This document shows positions 34,560-47,452 of a DNA stretch of 64,000 nucleotides, piece by piece. Made by a program: the position numbers and the translations under genes. The notes under the pieces are model-generated. The model did no database searches and was not told the origin of the DNA. It saw nothing but the letters and a program-made list of their open reading frames with translations. This stretch comes from Laguncularia racemosa (Eukaryota > Streptophyta > Magnoliopsida > Myrtales > Combretaceae): positions 7,378,001 through 7,442,000 of the forward strand of contig JBBMOL010000013.1 of NCBI GenBank assembly GCA_037954665.1. Direction: 5' to 3'. How positions within the stretch are numbered: position 1 is the stretch's first letter; each line of letters begins with the position of its first letter.

Positions 34560-35558
34560 GGAACCACTAATAGAATGATGATATGGTGTGATGTATGTAC
34601 TAGGCATTGAGGTCAAGCTATCATCCATCACATCAGCATCCGGTGGAAACTGTTAGTCCTGTGCTAGATATTCTTGTGCCTTAACTCGATTTCGGGGTCA
34701 TCTACATCCTACGGTCCTACGACGCGTAGGAATCAGCTACTACTATTGTCACATGTCAACATGTTGTACCTTTGCCTCAACCTTCGCACCATGATCTGAT
34801 GAGCTTGCGGGTATAACATTACCCCCTTGTGGTCATATATGAATTCAAGACCATAATTAGCTAGTGCAACAACCATGACATGATCTAAGGATAGGTAGAT
34901 TTTTCATAATGTATCAACTTGCATGTTACAATAGACTGTAAATTGAATAAATATTTGATATGCAATGAATCACCCTGTTAGTGTTAATGTTGTACTTACC
35001 AGATGTCCAAGAATTGCTTTCGTGCGTCCTATATATCAATAGTTAATAGATCTATATCACCTCTTGTATCCTTGTTGCATGCTACAAAGGCCCTCCATGT
35101 ACACCAATCGAGCTAGGCGCTTGTCCCATAAGGATATATACAATGTATACTGTACAGCCAATTTGTATCAACCCCCTTACGCAGGTCAATCTGATGGAGC
35201 TCTGACTATATGTTTACATCCTGTGGAATATATTTAAACCCCCCAAATCGCCTAGCGACATGGTCGGGGAAATGCAACTCAACTATGAGGAAACATATGA
35301 TTGGCACCCGAGCAATCTAAATGTATTTACTTACTCTGTAAAAGGTGGTAGGATGTGAATCAAATTGCCCGCGTATAGCTTCCACTCAACTTAAAGGGTA
35401 ATAAGTAAGATTCAGGGTTAACGATACATATGATGAAATGGAAATGTGAGAAACGGTTGAGGAAATATCTATTCATCATTATGCCTATTGAGAGCATCCC
35501 AATAAGCCCCAGCAACATAGGTTGGGTGATATTGCGTGTCTAGCCTCATTTTCTAGCA
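34560..35558 (-). pseudogene. Plant mobile domain (PMD) remnant
   Basis: No long frame remains. The nucleotide sequence aligns with the PMD pseudogene at 47838-49000: ACCACTAATAGAATG and CACATCAG in the tail, AAGAATTGCT at a splice region, and GTGATATTGCGTGTC against GTGGAATTGCGTGTC. It corresponds to the C-terminal half and tail of the protein. Confidence 0.6.
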
Positions 35559-36810
35559 TAGATGTTAAGCACTCCCATCTTGTATAATAAGAAATGAAAT
35601 TATTCTACAGCAAGACCTTTGGTGAATATATTCGCAATTTGCTATAGACTTAGTTAGCAAAACTTCTTGAAATAATAGATTGCTTTTTAGATTTCTAACT
35701 AACAAGAGAGTCACCAAGGAATATACAGAAACCAGTAGTGGAACGTCAAGTATCCAAACAACCTCCCCAATCACTATCACTACATGCTTTTATAATTAAA
35801 TTAAAAGAATTAGAAAATAAGATTTCTTGCCCAACAATATTTTTAATATAATGTAATACTCGATCTAAAGCCAATTGATGCGTGCGGCGAGCTTTGTCCA
35901 TAAATTGACTAAGAATATGAACACAATATGTAATATTGGGTCAGGTGATCATCAAATACAAAATTTTACCAACAATTTATCTATAACGAGTGGAATCAAC
36001 CAAATATGAATCATCCATGTGGGACAGATGATGATTTTCAATAATCAAAGTTTCTATCGATCGAGAACCGAGAAATCCATCGTCTTGCAACATAGTTGAA
36101 GCAAATTTGTGTTGTGATAATACTAGACCTTATGCAGAACATGCTCAAGTCTAGTAAATACTTTAAAACTCCTAAATCCTTGGTTCGAAATTGCATATGT
36201 AGAAAAGTCTTAAACTATTTAATAAGAGAAAGATTCTTGCTAGCAATTGCAAGATCATCCACATAAGCTAATATAACAATCATATCATTTCCAGATCCTT
36301 TGGTAAATAAAGAGTAATCACAATGAGATTATTGAAAACCAAAAGCTAAAAGAGATGCAATAAGTTTAGCATTCCATTGCCGTGATGCTTGTTTAAGTTT
36401 GTATAACAACTTATTAAGTTTACAAACAAGCCTACCACTACTTGAAGACTCCTCCTTAGTCTCTAATCCTGGCAGAACATCCATATAGACCTTCTCAAGT
36501 AAATCACCATTTAAGAAAGTGTTATGAACATCTATCTGATGAACATGCCAATTGAATACAATAGCTAAATAGAAAAATAGTCAAACCATGGTATGTTTAA
36601 TAACCAGACTAAATGTTTCAGTAAAATCAAAACCTTCCTTTTGACTATACCCTTTAGCTACTAGTCTAGCTTTATAACAATCAATGGAACCATTAGCTTT
36701 TGTTTTAAGTTTGTAAACCCATTTACGACCAATAGAATGTTTTCCTAAAGGTAACGGTACAATAGTCCAGGTATTATTAGTTTTTAAAGTATCTAGTTCT
36801 TCATCCATAG
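35559..36810 (-). pseudogene. Copia reverse transcriptase and RNase H, broken
   Basis: 36581-36808 encodes the RT start: MDEELDTLKTNNTWTIVPLP, IGRKWVYKLKTKANGSIDCY, KARLVAKGYSQKEGFDFTET. At about 36330-36500 come RLVCKLNKLLYKLKQASRQW and then AYVDDLAIAS at about 36236-36268, so the YVDD active site is intact. The RNase H part has SDSDWGGCLDTRRSTTGFCI at about 35705-35775. Sequence between SRS and NIFTKG is missing, a small internal deletion. Confidence 0.85.
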
Positions 36811-37228
36811 CTTTACACCATGGCTCGAGGTTCTTAGCTTGATTATAAAAAGATGGTTCAAAATGTTGAGATATTTGAACAGTAAAAGCACGGAACGAAA
36901 CAGATAAAGAAGCATAAGATAAAGACTTCTATATTGGATGAGTAATGGGAAAATGACAAAAAATTATAAAATCAAAAGAGGAGTTAGTCAAGACAAGGCT
37001 ATGATGATAATTAGCAAAATAGGAAGGAATTTTAGATGATCTACTACTTCATCTAAAGGTAAAGAATGATCAAAATTAAAGGGAACAAATTGCTCAAGGG
37101 GATTTGCAAAATTATTAGTAACAGAAACATTGGGAATAGAATGTGTATCAAGAGGTGTAGATTAACTAGTAACACGGTGTATATCAAGAAACAAAGAAAA
37201 AGTATGATATGTATATGAGGTTGTTAAA

Positions 37229-38090
37229 TCAAATGGTAAAGATGGGTTTAGGAAAGTATAATTCTTGAATAGGATAGAAATTGATGGCTTGGAAAGGGAA
37301 AACATGTTCAACGAAATGCATATCTATTGATAAAATATACTTCTTTTCTATCAAATCATACAACTTATAACCTTTTGTGCCTAAAGGATAACCAACAAAA
37401 ATATAAGGATGAGCATAAGGATCAAATTTATGATGATCTCTTTTAAGTGTAGAAGCAAAACATAGGCAACCAAAGGCACAAAGATCTAAATAAGAAGGCA
37501 ATTTTTGAAACAACAATTGAAATGGGGTAGATCCTTGAGGAATAGAAGTGAGAACATGATTGATGATATGTGTGGTACATAATATTGCATCTCCCCAAAA
37601 ACATATGGGTAAAGAAGATTGAAAAATGAGTGATCTAGCAACAGAAAGTAAATGTTGATGTTTGTGCTCCACCACACCATTTTGTTGTAGTGTTTCAACA
37701 CATGACATTTGATGAAGAATGCCATCTGAAGAGTAAAAATCTATTAAGAAAAATTCACAACCATTATCTATGTGAATTATCTTAATATGATGGCCAAATT
37801 GATTAAGGATTGTTTTGTAAAAAGTATGAATGATCAAGGAAACTTCAAATTTAGCCTTCAAGAGATATACCTAAGTAGTTCTTGTGTAATCATCAACAAT
37901 AATAAGGAAAAAATTATGTCATTCTAAAGTGGGAATATTACTTGGACCCCATATGTCAATGTGAGCTAACTTAAAAGCACAAGTTGTATGTCTAATATGA
38001 GAAGGAAATGGAAAACGATGTTGTTTAGCCATAGGACAAATGAAACATTCAAACTTATTGCAATTTACAAATTTGTCTATTGTTTGAATA
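37229..38090 (-). pseudogene. Copia integrase, broken
   Basis: 37229-37861 carries IIHIDNGCEF (second catalytic Asp), QQNGVVEHKHQHLLSVARSL (catalytic Glu) and the C-terminal FGCLCFASTLKRDHHKFDPY and FVGYPLGTKGYKLYD. Upstream, in another frame, are CPMAKQHRFPFPSH (zinc region) and LAHIDIWGP (first Asp). The acidic triad is present, but stops lie at about 37870 and 37920. Confidence 0.85.
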
Positions 38091-38131
38091 TCTCTCATTT
38101 TATCTAAAGATGGATAGCCAAATCTATAATA

Positions 38132-39148
38132 CTACACATCAATCTTATGTAAATCATGAAGAACATGGGAAACAAAGGACTTCTCAAATGTTTTACAAAG
38201 AAAATCATCATTCTTATAATTTCGAAAAGATATATTTTGCTTCAATAAATACAATCCAAACTTAGCTTTGGCTTGACCAATCACTCTCCAAGTGGAAGAG
38301 GCCCAAATGAAAGCAAGAGTTTTAGTAAATATAGCTGTATATGAATTGTCAAATAGTAGTTTGGAAATTGAGATAAGATTGAACTTGAAAGCAAGAAGAA
38401 ACAGAACATTATGAAGAACTAATTGAGGAGAGACCAATACTGAACCGATATGTGTAGCTTGTAAACACTATTTGTTTAGCAATTGAACAAAACTATTTTG
38501 AATCAAAGTATAAGAACATAAAAGATTAAGCGAGTTGATCATATGATTAGAAGCACTTAAATCAAGTATCCAAGTTATAGATTTTTGTGAACAAGAATTG
38601 TTAGAAGAAGCAAATAATGAAATACCTACCATTTGACTTATGTGAAGTGAACTACCAAACGGATTATCCTGTATGTAAGACACTTGACAAGCAGTTGATG
38701 ATGAGGAAAATTTTGAACTAGAATCTTCCGAGACATTTAGCAAATTCAAGAGATGAAGAATATGATCCTTTGAAAAACTAATATTGTCCGCACCTGCACC
38801 AGAAACATAACTTGCACTAGAAACACATTCTTCTGTAGAAATAGGCACATTTGTACTTTGACCAGCATTAACAACAACATCCTCTATAGATTCAAAAATT
38901 ATGTGATTCACACTTGACATTCTTGGTTTGATATTGAACTTAAAATGTAGGGGAAATCCAATCAACTTATAACATTTCTCCAATAGATGTCCTTTCTTAT
39001 GACAATAGGTGAAAATTAAATCATTCCTGTCTCTCAACTTACTCGTTTTAGTACTAACCATTGCTGAAGCATCAATAATAACCAAGTCCTTAAGCCTATT
39101 TGATCTTTGAAACTCATCTCTAACAACAAGATTTTTGGTTTCATCCAA
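38132..39148 (-). pseudogene. Copia gag C-terminus, protease and pre-integrase, broken
   Basis: 38468-39148 (226 codons open) has the nucleocapsid knuckle FTYCHKKGHLLEKCYKLIGF, in which the first Cys is Phe. A Ser-rich linker follows, then the protease site ITWILDLSASNHM, where the usual DSG reads DLS. 38132-38437 continues with VLFLLAFKFNLISISKLLFD, the pre-integrase segment. Confidence 0.8.
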
Positions 39149-39772
39149 TGGAGGAAACGGTTTTAAAACTAAATTTTGTTATCTGAGTGCTAAGAAACTC
39201 TCATTCAAACTATTAAGAAATTTAAAGACATAATTTTTCTATGTCATCTCCACGAATTTATCAAAACATTTCTGATTACAAGATCCACAAGAACAATGCG
39301 GCAAAGGTCAACAATTCCATAATTCTTCCCAAATAATGTTCAACTCAGTGAAGTAATCATCAACAGACCTATTTCCTTGAATTATAGTGCTCAACAAATG
39401 ATATAATTAACAAATCCGTGTATCAATAAGTTACGAAAATCTAACCTGTAATTTGTCCTAAATTTCTTTAACTGAGTTCATGTGAATCACAATAAAAGCA
39501 ATTAGAGGTGATACGAATCTCAGAAGCCAAGCCATGATCAGATTGTTGCATTTGCTCCAAATAAAAAAGATAGTATCTTCATTCGATGGGATAGAAATTG
39601 AGCCATCAACAAAACTATTTTTGTTACGAATTGATAAAGCCAAAAGAAAAGATCGGCTCCAAGTATTGTAATTCAATCCAATTAGCACTAGAGTGATTGA
39701 AACAGAATTTTGTGAATTAGAATGATGAATATAGAAAGGAGATGAAACATTTTCTAATGGCAAAATATTCAT
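39149..39772 (-). pseudogene. Copia gag N-terminus, broken
   Basis: 39458-39772 encodes PFYIHHSNSQNSVSITLVLI and NYNTWSRSFLLALSIRNKNS, the copia gag start. FVDGSISIPS follows. The rest to 39149 is in other frames. The ATG is at 39770-39772, about 30 bases from the primer site. Confidence 0.8.
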
Positions 39773-39800
39773 TGTTGATTATAAGAAAGCGGAAATTATT

Positions 39801-39812
39801 GCTCTAATAACA
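39801..39812 (-). other. Degenerate initiator Met-tRNA primer site of the copia element
   Basis: The minus strand reads TGTTATTAGAGC where TGGTATCAGAGC is expected, two mismatches in 12, directly next to the LTR. Confidence 0.6.
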
Positions 39813-40041
39813 TGATGAAGGTTAAAGAAATAAATGGCAAGAAGGAAGGAGCAATCTGCAGAACGTGATTAAAGTCTGAAGCAATGAATATTGGAAAGAA
39901 AGAAAAGAAATTGAAGAACAGAGGAAATATAAGAATAGAGGAAATGTACAGAAGTAGTTTAGTGAAAGAAGAAAGAAGAGGAAGGAAGAGAGGAAAACAA
40001 AACTTTAACTATCAAAATTGAATTAGAAAGTTTTCAGCTAT

Positions 40042-40116
<75 letters not shown>

Positions 40117-40203
40117 TGCCCTATACTACGCACTCTATACTATTACTATACTAATATACATACGAATATATATATATATATATATATGTATATACATCTA
40201 ACA
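39813..40203 (-). repeat. 5' LTR of the copia element, interrupted by (TA)n
   Basis: On the minus strand it starts TGTTAGATG at 40203 and ends CTTCATCA at 39813. Its middle holds a long (TA)n tract (about 40041-40110) and a second one at 40166-40186. With no partner LTR the outer boundary rests on the TGTTAG start alone. Confidence 0.6.
40041..40110. repeat. (TA)n microsatellite
   Basis: About 70 bases of nearly pure TA repeats inside the copia LTR. Confidence 0.9.
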
Positions 40204-41889
40204 TTTATTTTTTGCAAACCAATTCATATTTTATGTGGTTGATATGTGGTGATTTTTTTTTTTATTTATTTACACCAATGCATTAATACGTTCACTTGTT
40301 AATAATTAGACTTCAAATTTGATTTACGTTTCTTTCATATATATAGGTTGTCTTCGAATATGGCAGTTTGAATGCCTCCTGGAAACGAGCAGTAATTACT
40401 TATGGTAAAGACTGATACAACTATAGAATCTTCGCATTTGAGCAATCGCTTGAAAGAAATAAAAGGGAAAGAAACAATAACACGTTTATATATATATTTA
40501 CAACGGGATAAAGGATTTAAACATTATTCATCCAACTTGAAAATTAATATTCATACTATTAGATTATAAAAATCTAAGTTACAATAATATGTATATTAAT
40601 ATTTGTACAATTAATTGATCTGTGTATTTTTTTTTCTTTTAACAAGTTTATGTTTAATTTCTATCTATCATTGGACTCTTGTTAGCTTATTATTTATCTA
40701 AATAATAAATTCAATGAAATCAATAAAAAATTTAAAAAAAAGGAAAAAAGAAAAATTGGAATCTAACCACCCCTAACTACATGGCTGATTACCATTTTAG
40801 AGGTTGGGACTGTTTTGAGTGAATAGCATTAGGGTGATCAATCAACCAAGTGGCTACGAGTTTGAGTTTGATTTCAAAAGTATTAAAATACAGGTTACGA
40901 TGGTGGAAGGAAATATATACATATAAGTCGGTTAATTTTAAAAGTATTAAAATACATGTTATATTTTTATAATTTTTATAGATAAAAAATTGATGACTTT
41001 GAGGACTTAATAAGGAAACAGCATGAAAAATGATAGAATCGTGTTGAACAATGTAATTTTTTTAAAATATGACGTTGATTAAGCTATTTTTTTCCCTCCA
41101 TATGATATGAACACTCTTTTATATCAAGGCCACAATGAAAGACTTAAATACCCCAAGTATTTATTCCATGCATGCACCCCATGCAAGGCAAGACTCATAT
41201 TAATTATCATGTTTGATTGAACAATTGGGACGATTTAGAGAATGATTTGTAAAAAGTCTCAAAGCATCCTCATCTATTCGTTACTTTTAGTCACCCTCTC
41301 CATCAAAGCGACCTTACTACCACCGTGCCATGAAGATTGTCGAATCGCCACTATCAATCGGTTAGGGCAGTGAGCACTCTGGTAAAAGATGAAAAGATTT
41401 ATTAGTATTAATATATTATGTATTTTAATAAATAATATATAATTATTTACAATTTTTTAGTATGTATTAATTACAATAAGTATTTTATTTAAAAAATTAT
41501 TATTTATATTTTTATATATTAAAATTTTATTGAAAGTTACAATAATTAAAAAAAGTGGCCATCGTCATGATTGGAATTTTTTACATTAACATGAAATGGG
41601 CAATTATTGCTAGTTGGATATCTCACCTCATAATTGGTGGGATATTTTTAGCTAATACAATGGATAGGTTGTATTTTGAAAATGATCTTTCACCAATCAA
41701 ATCAAATACGGCATTAATTTAAGGAGGAATCGTCATTTTATTCTATTAGAGCAGTTTTGCCAAGTTTATAACACACAATGCAATTTGAGCTATGTTCAGA
41801 ATTCTTCGTCCCTTCACATCTTTTCCGGAGGGGAAAAATTCCATTTCTATGGAAGTTAGTATAATAAAAAGGATAAGATTTTAAAAAGT
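40204..41889. other. Intergenic, nothing recognised
   Basis: AT-rich spacer with no frame or repeat that could be assigned. Confidence 0.5.
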
Positions 41890-42140
41890 ACGTTTTTTTA
41901 TGTGAGTAAAGTTATTTAAAAGTAATTATATAATATAATTATTTTTTAATTGTTAATAAACTTTATTTATTGTAATTAGAGATCATTTATGATTAAAAAG
42001 GCAATTATTCATAGTTTTTGGAAGTTGTCAATAACTTTTTTTATTATTGATGAATATTATACTTATTAAATTTCAAAAAAAATTACTATAATTAAGGTTT
42101 AATTATATTATATAATCACTTTTAATTTATTATAGCATGA
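41890..42140. mobile_element. Candidate MITE
   Basis: TTAAAAGTAATTATATAATA (from 41918) is mirrored by TATTATATAATCACTTTTAA (to 42127), an inverted repeat with one mismatch that extends weakly outward. The spacer has no coding potential. Ends and target duplication are not resolved. Confidence 0.4.
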
Positions 42141-42660
42141 AATTCTCCGTTTATTACTAGTGTAACATATTAAAAACCCCTCTTGTTAGGACAAACTTAT
42201 GTTCCTAAGGTTTATACATATATGGAACAAAATTTTCCAAAAAAAAAAATCTCAGTTTCTTTTATCACCATAAGATATCGATGAGGAGGTGAGAGAAAAT
42301 GATAAAAGATATTATTTCATAGCTTCCAACTACATGAAGTCTTAATATTGATAGCCATGGGATATATTTATATTATTAAGCTAATACTATTTTTTTAGGA
42401 CTTTGCATTCTCTCAATACAAATTTATTCCTATGAATATTCAACAAATTGAAGTATGTATCACAATAATCTAACTTAATTATTATTATTTTTTTGACAAA
42501 ATGGGAAACTTGATATAAGTTCTTCCTTTCTTTCTCTAACTTACACTACACTTATTACCCATTAAGTCACACGTTCAAATACCTCAAGCTTAGGGAAAGA
42601 TTATCAAATCTTTGACCACTAGAAACTACAATTTTAAAACTATATGTGTAAAAATTTTTA

Positions 42661-43186
42661 GAGAAAAGCATACTTTAGTTTTCAACATTTACTTACCTTT
42701 GTATTTAAGTTTTCAACTTTTTTTTTTCTTCTATTTGAATTTTTAATGTTTTCAAAACCTTACAAAAATATGACTTTCATTAAATATGTTAAATTTTCTA
42801 TTCATTTGGCGCACACATTGGCTTTCAATTAACCTTAGGCTAATTGATTATGATGGTTAGGGTACATATAAATTTTTTCAGTCCATTTTCTTAATTTTAA
42901 TTATTCTTTTTGTAATTTTTTATTATATTATATTATTAAATATATCTAATATTATTTTTTATAACATTATGTAAATAAACTTATTAATATAATCATTTTG
43001 TCAATTTAATTATTATAAACCAATCTAAATTTGACACGCATTACATATTGATGGAAAAACTTAATATATTTAATGAAAGTTCTTTTTTTTTATAGGTTTT
43101 GAAAACATTGAATACTCAAAAAAAAAAAAGTTAAGAATTCAAATAGAAAAAGTAAATAAACGTTGAGTTAAAAGTGTACTTTTCCC
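42661..43186. mobile_element. MITE with about 140-bp terminal inverted repeats
   Basis: The left arm starts GAGAAAAGCATACTTT; the right arm, read on the minus strand from 43186, starts GGGAAAAGTACACTTT. Both arms then share TATTTGAAT, AATGTTTTCAAAACCT and CTTTCATTAAATAT in the same order. The middle is short and non-coding. AAAAATTT lies outside both ends and may be part of a target duplication; long TIRs suggest a Mutator-like origin. Confidence 0.65.
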
Positions 43187-43574
43187 AAAAATTTGTTGTA
43201 ATATTTTTTGTTAGTTTTCATAAAGACCAAATTGAAGTTATTTTTTTAAGAATCAATCAAATTAAAAGGAATTTCATAATTTTTTTTTTATTGTTACATG
43301 GTTTATATATATATATACTCATATTATGGGTACACACCATCTAGTATATATATAAGCAAATAATCCATTCGCAATGTATGTACAGTAAAAATAGATGATA
43401 AAAAAAAGTTCAAGTAATCAAATAAAACTAATTTAAGAGAGAAGTGGGGCAGCATTGGATAGTGGATGGCTTTATATTTAGAAGCACTTTACTAAAATAA
43501 CCTCTTTTAAATATTACATGTATATATTGAATGAATTTTTTAATAAAATAAAAAAGCTTTTCTTCTTAATAATA

Positions 43575-43584
43575 TAAATATATA
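43575..43584. repeat. Flanking duplication TAAATATATA, left of the MULE
   Basis: Identical to 51627-51636 on the other side. MULEs normally duplicate 8-11 bp. The sequence is AT-rich, so chance identity is not excluded. Confidence 0.6.
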
Positions 43585-43725
43585 AGGTAACATACTTAAA
43601 TATTTTTTTTTAAATTATGTAAATATTGTACCCGTAAAATATATTACAAAAATAGGTTGCGAAGTCACGAATCTCGTATGTGAGTTTAGTGTTAAAAAAA
43701 AATCAAGATGTCTGCACCTTCAATA
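43585..43725 (+). repeat. Left TIR of the MULE
   Basis: AGGTAACATACTTAAATAT... aligns with the reverse complement of 51626-51464 (GGGAACATTCTTAAATAT...). Both arms continue through ATGTAAATATT, a GTTGCGAAGTC/GATTGCAAAGTC block and end in GC(A/G)CCTTCAATA. Confidence 0.8.
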
Positions 43726-44713
43726 TAACTACCACCCATCCTCACTATCCAATTTTTTATTTGATCTACCCTCACCATTGATTTATAATGCGTGATAACA
43801 GCACAAAAACTTAAAAATATAAATATAAAACACACAGAAATACATAACACATAGAAAATACCCATTAATTCAAATCTCATTTTTCTCTCATTCACACGTA
43901 GGAAAGAGGAAGAAGAGGGAGTGATTTTGCATAGGAAATAAGGATTTGCCCATATCTAAATGTTTTTGAACAGCTAATCTTAGTTGTGGTATATTTTTTT
44001 CAGAAAAGTTGAAGTTTTTTATCTGTATTGAAGTTTTTTTATCTGTGTTTGTATTTAATGTAAGATTTTAAAAAAATATTAATATAGTTGTATATTTTAT
44101 AGAAAAAATTACTCGTTATTGTTAGATTATAATTTATTAAATATTATTTGTATAGATGTTATATGCGTAACATGTAATATTAATTTTTGTATTACAATGA
44201 GGATAAGTACTGTAAAGAATGTGAAATATGTAGAATATAGAATAATTGTTGTAGTATTATATGAAAATTTAGAAAAATTTAGTGGAAAGATATAATTAAA
44301 AAATAATTTCGAACAAATATTTGAAAGAAAATTTGTTTGGATATAACTGGACGAAAATTGAAATTGAAATGATAAATGACAAGTAATTTTTTTAAAATAT
44401 TATTGTAAAATTTTTTTATATAAATATTTTTTAAAATTATAATAAAACTATTGTGATGAAAATTTGTAATATCTTGAATGTGAAATATTTTTTATAGTGT
44501 TATAAAATGATATGAAAATGGTTGAAATTTTTAATAGCCAAAATATTATTAAAAAAAATCTAACAAATTTTTAGGAAAAAATCATTCGCCAATAATGGGG
44601 AAAATTTTTAATATTTGAAATATTATGGAAATTTCATTTTTTTGTTGAAAATTTTAGAATGTTGTTATTGGAAATTGTCATCTTTATTAAAAAGCTTATA
44701 ATTTATATATGCT

Positions 44714-47452
44714 ATGGATAGGGGAAAAATGACTGATTACGTGAAGTTGATGATCTATACATTTGGAAATATTGTGGCTGGTAATTGGAGACCGAAGTAT
44801 GATAAGGATTCGGTAAAGAAGTTAAAAATGGAGAAAAATGTCAAGTACAACGAATTTTTATACAAAATATGTCATAGCATCGAAGTTGATCCAACCGAAG
44901 TGAGGATTAAGATAATTCATAGGCATTCTATGTTCATAGGGGCAATACATGTTATGCGTTGATGGCTATTAGAGACGACGAAGATATTGAAAATTTTATT
45001 GAAACGGCTGAATCATATGGAGATCGTAACATACAACAATTATTCATAAGAATTTCTAACAATTCGGGGGGGGGGCTCGGTAAGGTAAACATTCGATACA
45101 AGCAATTAGCCACAGTTGTCACATCATATTGTAGAAATGCAGCTAGAGCCATCAATATTTCAATCCTCAATTCCAACCTCCATGGAAGTGAATGATGAGG
45201 ATGAAATGGATAGAGCAATTACTACAGTGTTACAGCGACTAAAGACACGGGATTGGTACATGGTTCATGTGGAAGCGGAGGTCGCAACTAACACCGATGG
45301 TAGAATGGGTGTTAAGCGAGAGACTAGTGATAACGAGGAGAGTTCCAATGAGGAAAATGAAGAGAGTGAGAACAAGGGGGATGAAGTAGCGGAAGAAGAG
45401 TTTTCAACCGTACATACCTACTTAAGATAGCTAATATATTGAGTAGAGTAGGCTGAACCACCTACCATGCCAATTAGAGATCTTATTCCATATTATAATT
45501 ATGGGGACGATAGTGGTTACATTTATTTCAAGTAGGAGCAAATCGATATTTGCAGTGGTTCGAGTAGCAGTGACAATTTTTATAGGGGCATGAGATTCAG
45601 GACGAAAGCAGATGTTATTCAAGTAGTGAAGTCTTACCATGTAAAGAACCATTACAACTTCACTATTGTAGAGTCTAGCTTACTATTGTGGTCTGTTTAT
45701 TGTTTGAGAAGGGACAAAGGTTGTAAATGGAGGCTTAGGGCCTGAAAGAAGAAGTTAGAGGGCATGTTTGTGGTGATGAGATTCAAGGGTCTACACTCAT
45801 GCAATAACCCACTGATTAGTCAGGATCACCCATTGTTGGATTGGAATCTTCTTACCAGTCGATTTGTAAATTTTGTTAAGGAGAATCTTGATATAAAGGT
45901 GGCCGAGTTGCTTCTATTATCGAATAGGAATTTGGCTATAGGATCAGCAGGAGACGGGTTTAAGAGGGAAAAAAAACGTGCCATCGAGCTTGTGAATGAG
46001 AATTGGGAGAAGTCTTACGATAAACTCCCAAAACTTCTCAATGCAATAAAAAATACGAATCCCGAAACCTGAATAGATTGGGGATGGAGCAGATCGAGTA
46101 CCCCCAGTGTGTCCACTTTAAAGTGGGTATTCTAGGCCTTTAGGCCGTACATTGCAGCGTGGAGATCCCTCGGACCTGTTGTTATCATTGATGCCACCTT
46201 TTTGTATGGGAAGTACACCCACGAGTTGCTAGTTGCTTATGGCGTTGATGGCAACAATCATATACTTTCGTTGGCATTCGCTCTGGTTGATCAGGAGACA
46301 ATTGAGACATAGGGCTAGTTTTTGCGAAAACTAAAGGAATATGTCGTCGGCAAGCATGAAGGTCGTGAAACCATTTGCCTCATATCAGACAGGTACGTAG
46401 GTATCGAATCAGCAGTCCGAGAAGCAGCGAATGGATGGTGGCCTCCATTTGTGGTGTGGCGGTTCTACCTCCGACACGTTGTGAGCAACTTCAACTTGGC
46501 ACATAAAAACACCCAGTGCAAGAAGTTGATGACATATGTCGTGTTGCAAGCACAATCTTGCAAGTTGAATTATGTGATGGAGCAGGTAAAGATGATTTTG
46601 CTAGATGCGTTAGATTAGTTTGACAACGTACCATGGGATATGTGGACACTAACTCATGACAACTGCTATTGATTTAGGTATATAACTTTCAATGTTGTTG
46701 AAAGCTATAACTTCGTATTGAAGGATGCTCGAAGGTTACTTGTGACTACTTTAGTAAAGAAAACGTTTTACAACTGCATCGGGTACTTTATGCAGAAGTG
46801 AATGAAGGCACTGAAGAATATAGCAAAGGGTAAAATTTTCACCAAATATGTAACCCAAATGATCAACCGATAGAGTTCATGAGTTAGCAACCATAGGGTT
46901 ATCGACTATAGCAGGCATGATAGAGTTTTTGAAATCTTCACCGGTAGTCATTGCATTGCCAGCAGGTTAAGGGGAGAGGGCCAAGCGTACATTGTCAACT
47001 TTGCCAGCAGCACATGCAGCTGCCAGAAGTGGCAGATATACAAAATTTCATGCTCTCACGCATATGCAATGGCTGCCTCACTCAAGCTTAATATGACGCA
47101 TTTTATACCCAATTGGTATAGATGGACACAGCTGGACCAAACATATATGATGCACTTCATGCTTATAGGAGACGAGTTGGATTGGGAGCTAGTGCACTTC
47201 CCGAGACTCCGCCCAAGGGGAGACCTCATATGGAAGAAGGGAAAGCCGAGGCGAAAAAGATATCACATGGAGATGAACATTAGGAAGCATCTAGATCAAA
47301 TCACATGTGAAATTTGTGGAGAGGAGGGCATAATAGAAGAACGTGCCCACGTCGACGCGATAATGGTAACTTACGAATACCACTACATATTCTATTACAT
47401 TCGACATTGCATTTGTGATGCTAACATTAGTTTTTTCTCTTTTGCAGCTTAG
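44714..47452 (+). pseudogene. MURA/MuDR-type transposase, broken
   Basis: 44714-44962 gives an N-terminal segment in which a map of Lys-rich and KMEKNVKYNEFLYKICHSIE sequence resembles MULE N-termini. An acidic linker follows (45280-45427). FRTKADVIQVVKSYHVKNHY at about 45600 opens the MuDR DNA-binding domain, with GCKWRLRA and FKGLHSCN...QDH ligands. The DDE core follows: VVIIDATFLYGKYTHELLVA at about 46180 (first Asp), ICLISDRYVGIESAV at about 46380 (second Asp). A SWIM zinc finger CSCQKWQIYKISCSHAYAMA lies at 47015-47074, and a CEIC knuckle near 47310. At least eight stops or frame changes separate these parts, so no transposase is made. Confidence 0.9.

Larger units (their letters stand above)
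33603..35558. mobile_element. Truncated MULE of the PMD-carrying family
   Basis: 33603-33711 resembles the left TIR of the full element at 43585, with shared words AAAATTATG and CAAAAATAGGTTGTGAAGT. From about 34460 the sequence aligns with the PMD part of that element (47740-48930). The transposase is missing, and the copy stops abruptly at the copia 3' end near 35558. Between lies a separate short insertion at about 34233-34450. Confidence 0.65.
35559..40203 (-). mobile_element. Ty1/copia retrotransposon with one LTR, decayed
   Basis: Minus-strand element with gag, protease, integrase, RT and RNase H in copia order (39772 down to 35559). The LTR at 39813-40203 with an adjacent primer site is the 5' LTR. 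The coding part ends with the copia C-terminus (NIFTKGLAVE...LLYKMGVLNIYA) at about 35560-35640, and no polypurine tract or 3' LTR follows; a PMD remnant begins there instead. Stops and frameshifts are spread throughout. Confidence 0.85.

Noticed and set aside
44952..45218. Minus-strand 88-codon frame over the transposase region
   Set aside because: Antisense shadow of the MURA pseudogene without family features.
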